From positions 1 through 64,000 of the forward strand of contig NZ_JAEULM010000019.1 of assembly GCF_016793825.1 (NCBI RefSeq): a stretch of DNA of 64,000 bases. Direction: 5' to 3'. The notes beneath the pieces were generated by a model that worked only from the letters and a program-made list of their open reading frames with translations, was not told the DNA's origin and did not search any database. The stretch comes from Sphingopyxis sp. (GTDB lineage Bacteria; Pseudomonadota; Alphaproteobacteria; Sphingomonadales; Sphingomonadaceae). Position numbers and translations under genes: made by a program. Below are positions 36,246 to 45,848 of this stretch, piece after piece (positions within the stretch are counted from its first letter, which is position 1; the number at the start of each line of letters is the position of its first letter).

Positions 36246-36273
36246 GGTCAGGACCCCTTAGGATCAGAACCCT
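36242..36273. repeat. tandem 16-base repeat between convergent genes
   Basis: Two adjoining copies of the unit TTAGGRTCAGRACCCY (36242-36257 and 36258-36273). They overlap the stop codons of both the amidotransferase and the cyclic-nucleotide-binding gene and can fold as AGGGT...ACCCT. Similar strings follow genes at 2298 and 55381. Confidence 0.6.
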
Positions 36274-37264
36274 AGGCCGCGACCGCGTGGCCGCGGCGCA
36301 TCGCGAGGATGCGCGCTTCGACCTGGTCGAGCGCATCGAGCGCGGTGACGAGGTCGGCGTTGACCGACGCGCCGAGTTCGCGGCTGAGCGTGTCGCCCGT
36401 TTCCATCATCTCGATGAAGGTCGCTCGGTCGAAGGCGAGAAGGGTCGACTGCTCGCTGGTTCGGAGCAGGCGGTCGTGCGGCCCGTCCAGCAGCATCGCG
36501 GCGATGCCGACGAGCTGGCCCGGACCCGTGACGGTGAGCTGATAGATGCCGCCCCGGTGCGGCAGCGCGCTGCGTACCGCGCCGCGCACGACGAGCCAGA
36601 CCCGCGCCGACGCGGCGCCGACGCGCGCGAGATCGGTGTCTGCCGCCGCCTCGATCCGTTCGCCCGCATTCCAGAAGGCAAGGCGCTGCGCCGGCGTCAT
36701 CGCGGCGCAGCAAGGCAGCTTTGCGAGGAAGGGTTCGGGCGCAAAATCACCCTCGATGATCGGCGCCAGCGCCCGCTGCGGGCGCGGGGTGAAAGCATCG
36801 GGACCATCGATAAGCAGCGCCGCGATGTCGCCGGCCTTCGCGACGACGCGCGCCGCGACGAGCCGCCCCAGTTCAGCCTGCAATTGCAGCGACGCCGGGC
36901 GAAGTTGCGACAGCGCAGCGCGGAACTGGTCGGCGGGCAGATACCATGTCGCGACCGCGCCGCGCGCGATCCCCATCGCGGTGCGGCGGATATCGCGGCC
37001 GACCAGCGCCATGTCGCCGATGACGTCGCCCGCCCCGACCTTCGCCAGCAAGGCCAGACCGCCACCGGGCAGGCGTTTGCCGATATCGACGCGGCCGTCG
37101 TCGATCAGGAACAGCCCTTCGGCGCGCTCGTTCTGGATCAGGACCGCTTCGCCATCGGTGAAATGGCGCGGCGTGAAAGCCCCGGCAAGGTCCGTTCGCG
37201 CGGCCTCGTCAAGCGCTGCGAAGAGCGGCACGTCCGCCAGTCGGCTGGCGGACAGCGACATCAT
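36272..37264 (-). CDS. double cyclic-nucleotide-binding-domain protein
   Basis: A 330-residue protein with two CNBD/cupin modules: residues about 10-125 (VPLFAALDEAARTDLAGAFTPRHFTDGEAVLIQNERAEGLFLIDDGRVDI) and about 185-310 (the second beginning at LPCCAAMTPAQRLAFWNAGERIEAAADTD). There is no helix-turn-helix, kinase or channel part. The phosphate-binding cassette of the first module (GDVIGDMALVGRDIRRTA) keeps the glycine-aspartate core and an arginine; the second is degenerate. Probably a signalling adaptor. Four-base overlap with the upstream xthA stop suggests co-expression. Confidence 0.72.
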   Translation of the reverse strand: MMSLSASRLADVPLFAALDEAARTDLAGAFTPRHFTDGEAVLIQNERAEGLFLIDDGRVDIGKRLPGGGLALLAKVGAGDVIGDMALVGRDIRRTAMGIARGAVATWYLPADQFRAALSQLRPASLQLQAELGRLVAARVVAKAGDIAALLIDGPDAFTPRPQRALAPIIEGDFAPEPFLAKLPCCAAMTPAQRLAFWNAGERIEAAADTDLARVGAASARVWLVVRGAVRSALPHRGGIYQLTVTGPGQLVGIAAMLLDGPHDRLLRTSEQSTLLAFDRATFIEMMETGDTLSRELGASVNADLVTALDALDQVEARILAMRRGHAVAA

Positions 37265-38031
37265 GCAAAGACCGCCCAGGTCGGTGCGTGGTCGCTCGCC
37301 TTCTCGCGCCCGCGATGATCCTTGTCGACCCCGGCATCAATCAGCCGATCGGCCAGCGCCGGGCTGAGCAGCAGATGGTCGATGCGGAACCCGTGATCGC
37401 GCTGCCAGCCACCCGCCTGATAGTCCCAGAAGGTCCAGACACCGCCCATGGGATGGCGGCTGCGGATTGCATCGGTCCAGCCATCGCCGAGCAGGCGAAA
37501 CCAGGCATCGCGCGATTCGGGCTGCATCAGCGCATCGGTCGCCATCGTGCGCGGGTCCCAGACGTCATCGTCGTGCGGGATGACGTTATAGTCGCCCGTC
37601 AGGATCGCCGGAGTTTCGGACGCGAGCAGCGTCCTGGCGCGTTCGCGCAGCCGCGCCATCCAGCGCAGCTTGTAATCGAACTTGGGCCCCGGCTGCGGAT
37701 TGCCATTGGGAAGGTAGAGACAGCCGACGCGCACGCCATGCACGTCGGCCTCCAGATAGCGCGACTGTTCATCCTCGGCTTCGCCGGCAAGGCCACGCTG
37801 AATCTCGACCGGCTGCGCGTCCCTGGCGAGGATCGCGACCCCGTTGAAGCCCTTTTGCCCATGATAGAGAAAGCCGTATCCCGCCGCCTCGATCTCCCTG
37901 GTCGGCATCGTCTCGTCGCTCGACTTGAGTTCCTGGAGGCAGGCGATGTCGGGCTGCGTTTCTTCGAGCCATTCGACGAGGCGCGGCAGGCGCGCCTTGA
38001 TCCCGTTGATATTGAAGGTCGCGACTTTCAT
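37261..38031 (-). CDS. xthA: exodeoxyribonuclease III
   Basis: A 256-residue AP endonuclease/3'-exonuclease of the ExoIII family: MKVATFNINGIKAR, catalytic glutamate in CLQELKSSDE, GDYNVIPHDDDVWDP and the terminal SDHAP. It cuts DNA at abasic sites in base-excision repair. The ATG at 38031 is preceded by GGAAGGG; a longer frame to 38184 would run through the erpA start region and is rejected. Confidence 0.93.
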   Translation of the reverse strand: MKVATFNINGIKARLPRLVEWLEETQPDIACLQELKSSDETMPTREIEAAGYGFLYHGQKGFNGVAILARDAQPVEIQRGLAGEAEDEQSRYLEADVHGVRVGCLYLPNGNPQPGPKFDYKLRWMARLRERARTLLASETPAILTGDYNVIPHDDDVWDPRTMATDALMQPESRDAWFRLLGDGWTDAIRSRHPMGGVWTFWDYQAGGWQRDHGFRIDHLLLSPALADRLIDAGVDKDHRGREKASDHAPTWAVFA

Positions 38032-38071
38032 GGCCCTTCCTATGGCAGGAAGCGACCGGCTTAGAAAGGCG

Positions 38072-38413
38072 TCAGATCGAGAAGCTCGACCCACAGCCGC
38101 AGCCCGAGGCGGCGTTCGGATTTTCGACCTTGAACGACGATCCACCGAGCGAATCGACGAAATCGACAACGCAGCCGCGGACAAGATCGATGCTGACCGG
38201 ATCGACCACCAGCTTCACGCCGTCGGTTTCGGCAATGATGTCATCGCCGTCGATCGTCTCGGCCAGTCCGAAGCGGTATGTGAAGCCCGAACAGCCGCCG
38301 CCATCGACCGCCAGCCTGAGCGCGGGTTCGATCCCGCCCTTGCGTTCGGCGATCCAGCGCACGCGCGCCGCGGCGGCCGACGAAAGAGTGATATCGGAAA
38401 GCTGTGTGGCCAT
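38072..38413 (-). CDS. erpA: iron-sulfur cluster insertion protein ErpA
   Basis: A 113-residue A-type carrier with the three cluster cysteines: one in GGGCSGFTYRFG and the CGC pair in AASGCGCGSSF. It passes [2Fe-2S] or [4Fe-4S] clusters to target enzymes. It is 40 bases upstream of xthA on the same strand, so the two may share a transcript. The isc/suf genes are not in the window. Confidence 0.9.
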   Translation of the reverse strand: MATQLSDITLSSAAAARVRWIAERKGGIEPALRLAVDGGGCSGFTYRFGLAETIDGDDIIAETDGVKLVVDPVSIDLVRGCVVDFVDSLGGSSFKVENPNAASGCGCGSSFSI

Positions 38414-38444
38414 GTTCGCAAGATAGGAGGTCTTCCCCCAAATG

Positions 38445-38479
38445 AAAAGGGCGCCCCGGCCTGTGACCGTCGAGCGCCC
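38445..38479 (-). terminator. terminator of the M23 peptidase gene
   Basis: On the minus strand GGGGCGC and GCGCCC arms enclose a 19-base loop and are followed by TTTT (38448-38445). It begins about 27 bases past the peptidase stop. Confidence 0.6.
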
Positions 38480-38505
38480 CTCCTCTCCGACCCAGGAAAG
38501 TCTGT

Positions 38506-39210
38506 TTATTCGGGACCGCCCATCGCGAGCTTCTTGTTCCCCGTCATCGCCGCGATCGACATCGTGTCCGACTGGCAGAAGGGCATCGGGTTGACCGGAG
38601 CGCCTTCGATGCGGACTTCGTAATGGAGGTGGTTGCCGGTCGAACGCCCCGTCGAACCGACATAGCCGAGAACGTCACCCTTCCGCACCGACTGTCCGGG
38701 GACGACGACATAGGACGACATGTGGCCGTAGCGGGTCTGGATGGCGTTGCCATGTTCGACCTCGACATAATTGCCATAGCCGCCGAGGCGCTGGGCGCGG
38801 CCGACGATGCCGTCGGCGGTCGCGTAAATGGGGGTGCCGTAGGGCGCCGGGATGTCGATGCCGTTGTGGCGCGCGAGCTTTCCAGTCACCGGGTGGACGC
38901 GCATGCCATAAGAGGACGACAGCGACATCTTCTCGATCGGACGGCGCGACGGAACCGCAACGCCGATGCTGGCAGTGAGGCCGGTGTCGAGACGACGCCA
39001 CGCCTGGAAAATCGCGCGCGCTTCGCTGTCTTCGCCGGGAGCCTGCGCGGTGGGGTTGAAGCTGTCGTCATCGGGCTCGTCGGGAACCACGATGCTGGCA
39101 TCGCTGCCCGAATCGGCCGCGTGCGCCGCCGGAGCGGTGATGCCGACCAGTGCCGAAGCACAGAAAATCAGGCCAAAATGAAACTTTTGCGCCAGTGAAG
39201 CGTATCGCAC
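38506..39210 (-). CDS. M23 family metallopeptidase
   Basis: A 234-residue exported LytM-type protein that would cut peptidoglycan cross-bridges or act as an activator of amidases. Metal-site motifs are HNGIDIPAPYG (HxxxD) and NHLHYEVR (HxH), both complete, with GHMSSYVVVPGQSVRKGD between. A signal peptide precedes (FGLIFCASALVGITAPAAHA). I chose GTG 39210, since it gives a standard signal peptide and has GGGG upstream; a TTG at 39321 would add a charged 37-residue leader. Confidence 0.86.
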   Translation of the reverse strand: MRYASLAQKFHFGLIFCASALVGITAPAAHAADSGSDASIVVPDEPDDDSFNPTAQAPGEDSEARAIFQAWRRLDTGLTASIGVAVPSRRPIEKMSLSSSYGMRVHPVTGKLARHNGIDIPAPYGTPIYATADGIVGRAQRLGGYGNYVEVEHGNAIQTRYGHMSSYVVVPGQSVRKGDVLGYVGSTGRSTGNHLHYEVRIEGAPVNPMPFCQSDTMSIAAMTGNKKLAMGGPE

Positions 39211-39324
39211 GTATCGACCCCGCAGTCCTTGTCGCCAGCGCCCGATTTCGAGGGCCTCTGGTGCCGGATGTTTGCTTCGGATGGGATAATTCCCTGCCCG
39301 CGAGCGGTGATGACGGCGCAAAGC

Positions 39325-40113
39325 TTACCAAGCAATAACGGCGTAGAAGTCTTGCGTTAAACCGGCTTGATGACGCGCCGAGTCGTTGAACGGAGGCTTC
39401 AGAGCTCCCCGGAATCGCGATTTTACGAGGCTTTGCCACGTTTCGACGACGTTGAATCCCATTTCATCGCACTTTCGGCCGAACCAGGCTGTGCCCGCGG
39501 TCACATGGCGGATTTCATCGTTGTAAATACGCGATAAAATTTTGGCTGACGCTTCATCGCCAGCGGCACGGAAGCGATCGACGGTCGCCGGCGTCACGTC
39601 GAGCCCCCTTGCTTCCAATACCATTGGAACGATCGCGAGCCGCGCCAGCGCATCGTCGGCAGTGGCTTCCGCAGCCTCCCAGAGACCCGCGTGCGCGGGC
39701 AGTTCGCCGTAGAAGCTGCCAAGCTGGCGCAATCGGCGGTCGAGCAAGGCGAAATGCATCGCTTCATCGGCGGCGACGCCGATCCAGTCATCGACGAAGG
39801 CGCGCGGAAACTCGCCGCCGAAGCGTCCGACAAGATCGACGGCAAGGTCGATCGCCACGAATTCGATATGCGCGAGCGCGTGGAGCATCGCGATCCGCCC
39901 GCGTTCGGACCCGCCCCTGCGTCGCGGCATCTGACCCGGCGACAGCAATTCGGGCCGGTCCGGCCATGCGGGCCGATCGGGCATCGGTGCATCGCAGCGG
40001 TGATCCAGATCGCCGCGCCGCCAGGACCGGGCCAGCGCGCGGGCCGCGCGCCGCTTGGCGTGCGGGTCCGGCGTCAGCAGGACCGCGCGCGCGGCTTCGC
40101 CCAGCGTTGGCAT
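39325..40113 (-). CDS. DUF455 ferritin-like protein
   Basis: A 262-residue helical protein of the DUF455 family, related to MiaE-type di-iron hydroxylases. Candidate metal ligands are in AHIEFVAIDLAVD, DEAMHFALL and YNDEIRHV, in the E...ExxH pattern of ferritin-like folds. No activity is established. The ATG at 40113 overlaps the bcp stop (TGATG), so it is co-translated with a peroxiredoxin, fitting an oxygen- or redox-related role. Its 3' end lies about 115 bases before the M23 gene's start. Confidence 0.82.
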   Translation of the reverse strand: MPTLGEAARAVLLTPDPHAKRRAARALARSWRRGDLDHRCDAPMPDRPAWPDRPELLSPGQMPRRRGGSERGRIAMLHALAHIEFVAIDLAVDLVGRFGGEFPRAFVDDWIGVAADEAMHFALLDRRLRQLGSFYGELPAHAGLWEAAEATADDALARLAIVPMVLEARGLDVTPATVDRFRAAGDEASAKILSRIYNDEIRHVTAGTAWFGRKCDEMGFNVVETWQSLVKSRFRGALKPPFNDSARHQAGLTQDFYAVIAW

Positions 40114-40577
40114 CAAAGACCTTTCGCAGCCTCCAGCACAGCCTCGGCGTGCCCCTTCACGCGCACCTTACGCCATTCCCGAGCCAGCTTGCCGTCGGCC
40201 CCGAACAGGAAGGTCGAGCGTTCGATCCCCATGTAGGTGCGCCCATAGTTCTGCTTTTCGACCCAGGTGCCGAAGGCTTCGCACACGGCGCCATTCTCGT
40301 CCGAGGCGAGCCGGACAGTCAGGCCATATTTGTCGCGGAATTTGCAAAGCTTCGCTGGCGCGTCGCGCGACACCGCCAGAACCTGTGCTTTCAGATGCGC
40401 GAATTCGGACGCGAGGCGGGTGAAGTCCTGTGCCTCGACCGTGCAGCCGGGCGTGTCGGCCTTGGGATAGAAATAGACGACCAGCGGCACCCCGCTCATC
40501 GCCGCCAGATCGATAGTCGCGCCGTCGGCATCGGCGAGTTTCACGGCGGGGATGGCATCGCCAAGGGCGAGAGTCAT
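40113..40577 (-). CDS. bcp: thioredoxin-dependent peroxiredoxin (BCP type)
   Basis: A 154-residue peroxiredoxin reducing hydroperoxides. The peroxidatic cysteine is in YFYPKADTPGCTVEAQDF; the classic second cysteine five residues later is absent (Gln-Asp-Phe follows), so resolution must use another cysteine such as that in KLCKFRDKYG or an external thiol. The ATG at 40577 overlaps the glnE stop by four bases. The three genes glnE-bcp-DUF455 form one tightly overlapped unit. Confidence 0.9.
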   Translation of the reverse strand: MTLALGDAIPAVKLADADGATIDLAAMSGVPLVVYFYPKADTPGCTVEAQDFTRLASEFAHLKAQVLAVSRDAPAKLCKFRDKYGLTVRLASDENGAVCEAFGTWVEKQNYGRTYMGIERSTFLFGADGKLAREWRKVRVKGHAEAVLEAAKGL

Positions 40578-43282
40578 GCGCTTGTCTCCTGCTGCGGGGG
40601 GCGAATCGACGCCCACCAGTCGGCGACCTCCTGCCGCGCCGCGTCGTGCGCCGCAAGCAGTTGCGGCCAGCCGGGCTCGCCGCAGCGGCTGGCAACGAGC
40701 TGGCGCGCGGCCGCCGTCGCGGGTTCGCCCTCAGGCGCAGTCAGGCGCAGCATCACGAGCATGCGCCCGAGCAGCGCGTGCGCGTCGCAAATCGCCGCAG
40801 GGGCGAGGCCGTCAACGCGCATGCAGGCGAGCGCGGAGCCGATATTCGGATCGTGGCACCGGCCGCTCGCAAGCTGGGTGACCTGCATCGCGAATTCCAG
40901 ATCGACGAGGCCGCCGGGTCCGCCCTTGATGTCGAGCGCTCCCTTTGGCGGTTTGTGCGCAGCGATCTTGTCGCGCATGTCGGCGGCGTCGCGCGCGAGC
41001 GTTTCGGGGTCGCGACGGGACCCGAGCAGGTCGTCGATGATGCGCTGTACCTCGCCCCGGGCGGCATCCGACCCATAGACCGGTCGGGCGCGGAGCAGCG
41101 CCATATGTTCCCACGTCCACGCTTCTTCGCGCTGATAGCGTTCGAAGCTGTCGAGCGTGACGACCAGCGGCCCCTGCGCGCCTTGCGGCCGGAGCCGCGT
41201 ATCGACGTCGTAAAGCTTGCCCGCCGCCGTCGGCACCGACATCGCGCCGGTCACGCGCTGCGCCAGCCGATTGTAATAGGTCGTCGCGCCGAGCGGACGC
41301 GGCCCATCGGATTCGGCCAGATGGTCGCCGGTAAAAAGATAGATGAGATCAAGGTCCGAGGCATGAGTCAGCGCCCGGCCGCCAAGGCGCCCGAGTGCGA
41401 GAACAACCAGTTCGCTGTCGGCGATCCGCCCATGCGCGGCGACGAATTCGGCGACCGTCGCATCGGCAAGCACCTGCAACGCGGCCTCGGCGAGTTCGGA
41501 ATAGCCGCACGCGATCGTCAGCGGATCGGTCGCACCCGCGATCAGTTGAACCCCATATGCGAAGCGCCGTTCGCCGACCCGATCGCGAACCCGGTCGAGC
41601 AGCCGTTCATAATCCAGCCCGGAAAGGCCCGGCGCCCATTCGGACAAGAGCTCGGCCTTGGTCGCGGGCGCCTCGAACGCGCGCTTGTCGATCAACCCCT
41701 CGATCAGTTCGACGCGCGCGCCCAGCGCATCGGCGAGCGCCGGCGCCAGCGACAATATCTGCGTCGCGATCTTTGCCAGCTCGGGCTGCGCGGCGAGCAG
41801 GTGGAAGAAATTGACCGCGCTCGGCAAGCCGCTGACGAGCTTGTCGAACCGGATCAGCGTCGCTTGCGGATCGGGTGCGGCGCCGATCGCCCTTACCAGT
41901 TCGGGAAGCACGGTTTCCAGCGCCTCCAGGGCCGCCGGACTGCGCAGCGCGCGCAGCTTGCCGCCGCGCCATTCGGCGATCGTGCGCAGCGCGGCGTCGG
42001 GCGGCTCGAAGCCGGCGGCGACCAGCGCGACGGCAAGTTCGCCCTCGTCACGCGGCAGGCCGGTCGTCACCGCGCGTTCGGCGACAAGCCGGTCGTAGCA
42101 GGTTCCGACGTCGCGCACGACCGGCAGGAGTGCGGCCAGCAGCCCTGCACCGTCGGCCGCGCCATCGAGCCGCGCCACCGCGTCCAGCGCCGCAGGCTGA
42201 ACCGGAAGGGAGTGCGTTTGCTGGTCCTCGATCATCTGGAGCCGATGCTCGATCCGGCGGAGCGTCGCGTAATGATCGGCGAGCCGCCCAGCGATATCGG
42301 CGTCGATGCGGCCCGCCTTCGTCAGCGCGGCGAGCGCATCGACCGTGGCAGGCACCCGAAGCGATGGGTCGCGCCCGCCATAGATGAGCTGATGGACCTG
42401 CGTGAAAAACTCGATCTCGCGAATACCGCCGCGCCCGCGCTTCAGGTCATAGCCGGGCCCAAACGCCTGCCCTTGCGAGAAATGATCGCGAATCCGGTCA
42501 CTCATCGCCCCGATTTCCTTGAGCTGGCGGAAATCGAGGCTGCGGCGCCAGATGAACGGCTGAATCGCCGCCAGGAAATTTTCGCCGAGCGCCCGGTCGC
42601 CCGCCGACGCGCGCGAACGGATGAAAGCCGCCTGCTCCCACGCGAGCGCTTCGGATTCATAATAAGAGATCGCCGCGCTTTCCGGCAGGACGATCGGCGT
42701 CACCTCGGGATGCGGACGCAAACGCAGATCGACGCGCAGCACATGTCCGTCGGCCGTCCGCGCCGACAGGATTTCGACCATCCGCCGCGCGATCCGTACC
42801 GCCGCCTCTCCGGGATCGTCGCGCGACCGGCGCGGCATCGTGTCGGGATCGAAGATCAGGATCGGGTCGATATCCGACGAATAGTTGAGTTCGTGACTGC
42901 CCAGCTTTCCCAGCGCGATTACCGCGAGCCCGCGCGGCTCCTCATCGGGCACCCGTTCGGCAAACGCCGCCGCGATCGCGGCGTTGCAAGCCTCGTCGGC
43001 GAAGATCGACAGCAACCGCGTCGTGGTCGCAACATCATGCTCCCCCGACAGGTCGCCCAGCGCCAGGAGCAGCGCCATCCGTCCGCGCCATTGTCGAAGC
43101 GTGCGCATGATGTCGTCGCCGGCCGGCGGCGGCGCGACCTGCCCCAGCGCCGCATCGGTTCCCTCGCGCAGGAAGCGCGTGACATCGTCGGGATTGATCT
43201 CGGCAAGCCGCGCGAGAAAAGGCGCGTTGGCGGTCAGCCGGTCGAGCGCGGACTGGCGCGCGGAAGCGTCAAGGGCGGTCAT
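40574..43282 (-). CDS. glnE: glutamine synthetase adenylyltransferase / deadenylase
   Basis: The 902-residue bifunctional enzyme that adds AMP to and removes it from glutamine synthetase in response to PII, tuning nitrogen assimilation. It has two nucleotidyltransferase domains: the N-terminal one with LGSHELNYSSDIDPILIF (removal) and the C-terminal one with LGGRALTHASDLDLIYLF (addition), each followed by helical GlnE domains (RGRGGIREIEFFTQVHQL; GPGGLVDLEFAMQV). Full length. First gene of an overlapping set with bcp and DUF455. Confidence 0.95.
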   Translation of the reverse strand: MTALDASARQSALDRLTANAPFLARLAEINPDDVTRFLREGTDAALGQVAPPPAGDDIMRTLRQWRGRMALLLALGDLSGEHDVATTTRLLSIFADEACNAAIAAAFAERVPDEEPRGLAVIALGKLGSHELNYSSDIDPILIFDPDTMPRRSRDDPGEAAVRIARRMVEILSARTADGHVLRVDLRLRPHPEVTPIVLPESAAISYYESEALAWEQAAFIRSRASAGDRALGENFLAAIQPFIWRRSLDFRQLKEIGAMSDRIRDHFSQGQAFGPGYDLKRGRGGIREIEFFTQVHQLIYGGRDPSLRVPATVDALAALTKAGRIDADIAGRLADHYATLRRIEHRLQMIEDQQTHSLPVQPAALDAVARLDGAADGAGLLAALLPVVRDVGTCYDRLVAERAVTTGLPRDEGELAVALVAAGFEPPDAALRTIAEWRGGKLRALRSPAALEALETVLPELVRAIGAAPDPQATLIRFDKLVSGLPSAVNFFHLLAAQPELAKIATQILSLAPALADALGARVELIEGLIDKRAFEAPATKAELLSEWAPGLSGLDYERLLDRVRDRVGERRFAYGVQLIAGATDPLTIACGYSELAEAALQVLADATVAEFVAAHGRIADSELVVLALGRLGGRALTHASDLDLIYLFTGDHLAESDGPRPLGATTYYNRLAQRVTGAMSVPTAAGKLYDVDTRLRPQGAQGPLVVTLDSFERYQREEAWTWEHMALLRARPVYGSDAARGEVQRIIDDLLGSRRDPETLARDAADMRDKIAAHKPPKGALDIKGGPGGLVDLEFAMQVTQLASGRCHDPNIGSALACMRVDGLAPAAICDAHALLGRMLVMLRLTAPEGEPATAAARQLVASRCGEPGWPQLLAAHDAARQEVADWWASIRPPQQETSA

Positions 43283-43327
43283 CGCCCGATGCTATCGCCT
43301 GCGATGGAACGGGTAGCAACCCCCACC

Positions 43328-43427
43328 TCGTCATTGCGAGGCGCCGCAGGCAACGAAGCAATCTCCCACCATCGGCCTCGCGCCGGACCGATGGCGGGAG
43401 ATTGCTTCGCTTCGCTCGCAATGACGA
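43328..43427. repeat. 100-base hairpin repeat
   Basis: A near-perfect inverted repeat: outer arms TCGTCATTGCGAG and CTCGCAATGACGA, inner arms GAAGCAATCTCCC and GGGAGATTGCTTC, and a central CCATCGG/CCGATGG. The CGTCATTGCGAG / AAGCAATCTCCC type is a common dispersed intergenic repeat in proteobacteria. It lies between the starts of glnE and the end of phyR. Confidence 0.85.
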
Positions 43428-43445
43428 AGGTTCAGGATATCGGCG

Positions 43446-44240
43446 TCAGGCCGGTACCGTGCTTTCGTCGAAAAAGAGGACCTGCGAGATCGCGGCGCGC
43501 AGCGTTGCCGGTTGATAGGGCTTGGTCAGCAGGAAGGCCGGCTCGGGCCGGTCGCCGGTCAGCAACCGCTCGGGAAAGGCGGTGATGAAAATGACCGGAA
43601 CCGTCACATCGGTCAGGATTTCCTGCACAGCCTCGATCCCCGAGCTGTTGTCGGCAAGCTGGATATCGGCGAGCACCAGACCCGGCTGATGCTTCTGCGC
43701 CTCAGCCACCGCCTCGCTGTGCGTCGTGGCGACCGCGACGACATCGTGGCCGAGATCGCGGACGATCATCTCGATATCCATCGCGATGATCGGCTCATCT
43801 TCGATGATCAGGATGCGCGCGCGCGTCTGCCGGTCGATCTCGTCGGTCGCTTCATGGATCAGCTTGTCCACGGCCGCCGCGTCGCGGCCGACGATACGGC
43901 CGGTTTCTTCATGGCTGAAACCTTCGACTGCGGTCAGCAACAGCGCCTGCCGCGCCAGCGACGGAATCCGGCGCAGCCGCGCGTCCGCGATCGCGATTTC
44001 CGGCGCCACGGCCTCTTCGGCCGGCTGCGCTCGGGCCGCGACGAGACCGAAATTGTCGTGCACCATGCGATAGAGCTGAATGCGCAGATCGTGGCCAGTA
44101 TCGACGGCGTCGGGATTGGCCACCAGCGTTTCCAGAAGCCGAGCGACCAGCGCATCGCCGCTTTGCTGACTCCCCGAAATCGCACGGCCATAGCGCCGCA
44201 GATAGGGAAGATGCGGCGCGATCGCCTGACCCAATGACAT
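43446..44240 (-). CDS. phyR: general stress response regulator PhyR
   Basis: A 264-residue anti-anti-sigma regulator. Residues 1-135 mimic an ECF sigma factor (sigma2-like start IAPHLPYLRRYGRAISGSQQSGD; sigma4-like VEGFSHEETGRIVGRD). Residues 142-260 are a receiver with acidic pocket EDE (147-149), phospho-acceptor Asp192, the FITAF switch region of the FAT GUY subclass and Lys240. When phosphorylated it binds NepR and frees the sigma factor EcfG. The start at 44240 has GGAGGG six bases upstream. Divergent from nepR, the standard order. Confidence 0.95.
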   Translation of the reverse strand: MSLGQAIAPHLPYLRRYGRAISGSQQSGDALVARLLETLVANPDAVDTGHDLRIQLYRMVHDNFGLVAARAQPAEEAVAPEIAIADARLRRIPSLARQALLLTAVEGFSHEETGRIVGRDAAAVDKLIHEATDEIDRQTRARILIIEDEPIIAMDIEMIVRDLGHDVVAVATTHSEAVAEAQKHQPGLVLADIQLADNSSGIEAVQEILTDVTVPVIFITAFPERLLTGDRPEPAFLLTKPYQPATLRAAISQVLFFDESTVPA

Positions 44241-44330
44241 AGAAAACCCTCCAGAAACGGGACAAAACCCCCGAACAGGCGCGAAACACGACCGAAAGCC
44301 TGCCGCGCGCCGACATAATTTCACCCCTTG

Positions 44331-44357
44331 GGAACGATTCAAGTGTAAAATAGTTTC
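44331..44357 (+). promoter_or_regulatory. EcfG-type promoter of nepR
   Basis: GGAAC (44331-44335), 17 bases, then GTTTC (44353-44357), matching the stress-sigma consensus GGAAC-N16/17-(C)GTT. It points to nepR and leaves a leader of about 75 bases. NepR genes are known to be under EcfG control. Confidence 0.75.
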
Positions 44358-44438
44358 ACGATTAACGAACAAAGGCGCATTGCGCTTTGGTTTACGCACG
44401 GTTAGCACAAGGGCCTATGTCCAAGAGATGCGACTATA

Positions 44439-44609
44439 ATGACGTCTAAATCCGGTTCGCCGACAGACAAGCCGGCCGGGAAGGACGCCGAAAAGCCACT
44501 CCCCAGGAAGGTGCAGGACGTCAATGTCGCGCTGCGCCGCGCTTATGATTCCGCGGTGGACGAGACGATTCCGCAGTCGATGCTCGACCTGCTCAGCAAG
44601 CTGAACTGA
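44439..44609 (+). CDS. nepR: anti-sigma factor NepR
   Basis: A 56-residue protein, too short for usual gene callers. A disordered lysine/proline N-terminus (TSKSGSPTDKPAGKDAEK) is followed by the NepR helices VNVALRRAYDSAVDETIP and QSMLDLLSKLN, the conserved core that clamps EcfG or PhyR. It sits back to back with phyR behind an EcfG-type promoter. The usual downstream sigma-factor gene is absent; tgt lies convergent 36 bases away, so EcfG must be encoded elsewhere. Confidence 0.92.
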   Translation: MTSKSGSPTDKPAGKDAEKPLPRKVQDVNVALRRAYDSAVDETIPQSMLDLLSKLN

Positions 44610-44645
44610 CTTCCGATCGCGACGACTATTTCGCCGGGTGCCGAT

Positions 44646-45779
<1,134 letters not shown>

Positions 45780-45848
45780 CTATGACGGGATGCGCGCGAT
45801 AAGTCGAGGGTGACGGCCGCCGTTCGTCCTGCGACCGGGTTTATCACA

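Noticed and set aside
40646-43585. 979-codon plus-strand frame opposite glnE
   Set aside because: Arginine-rich shadow of glnE with no motif; glnE on the other strand is complete.
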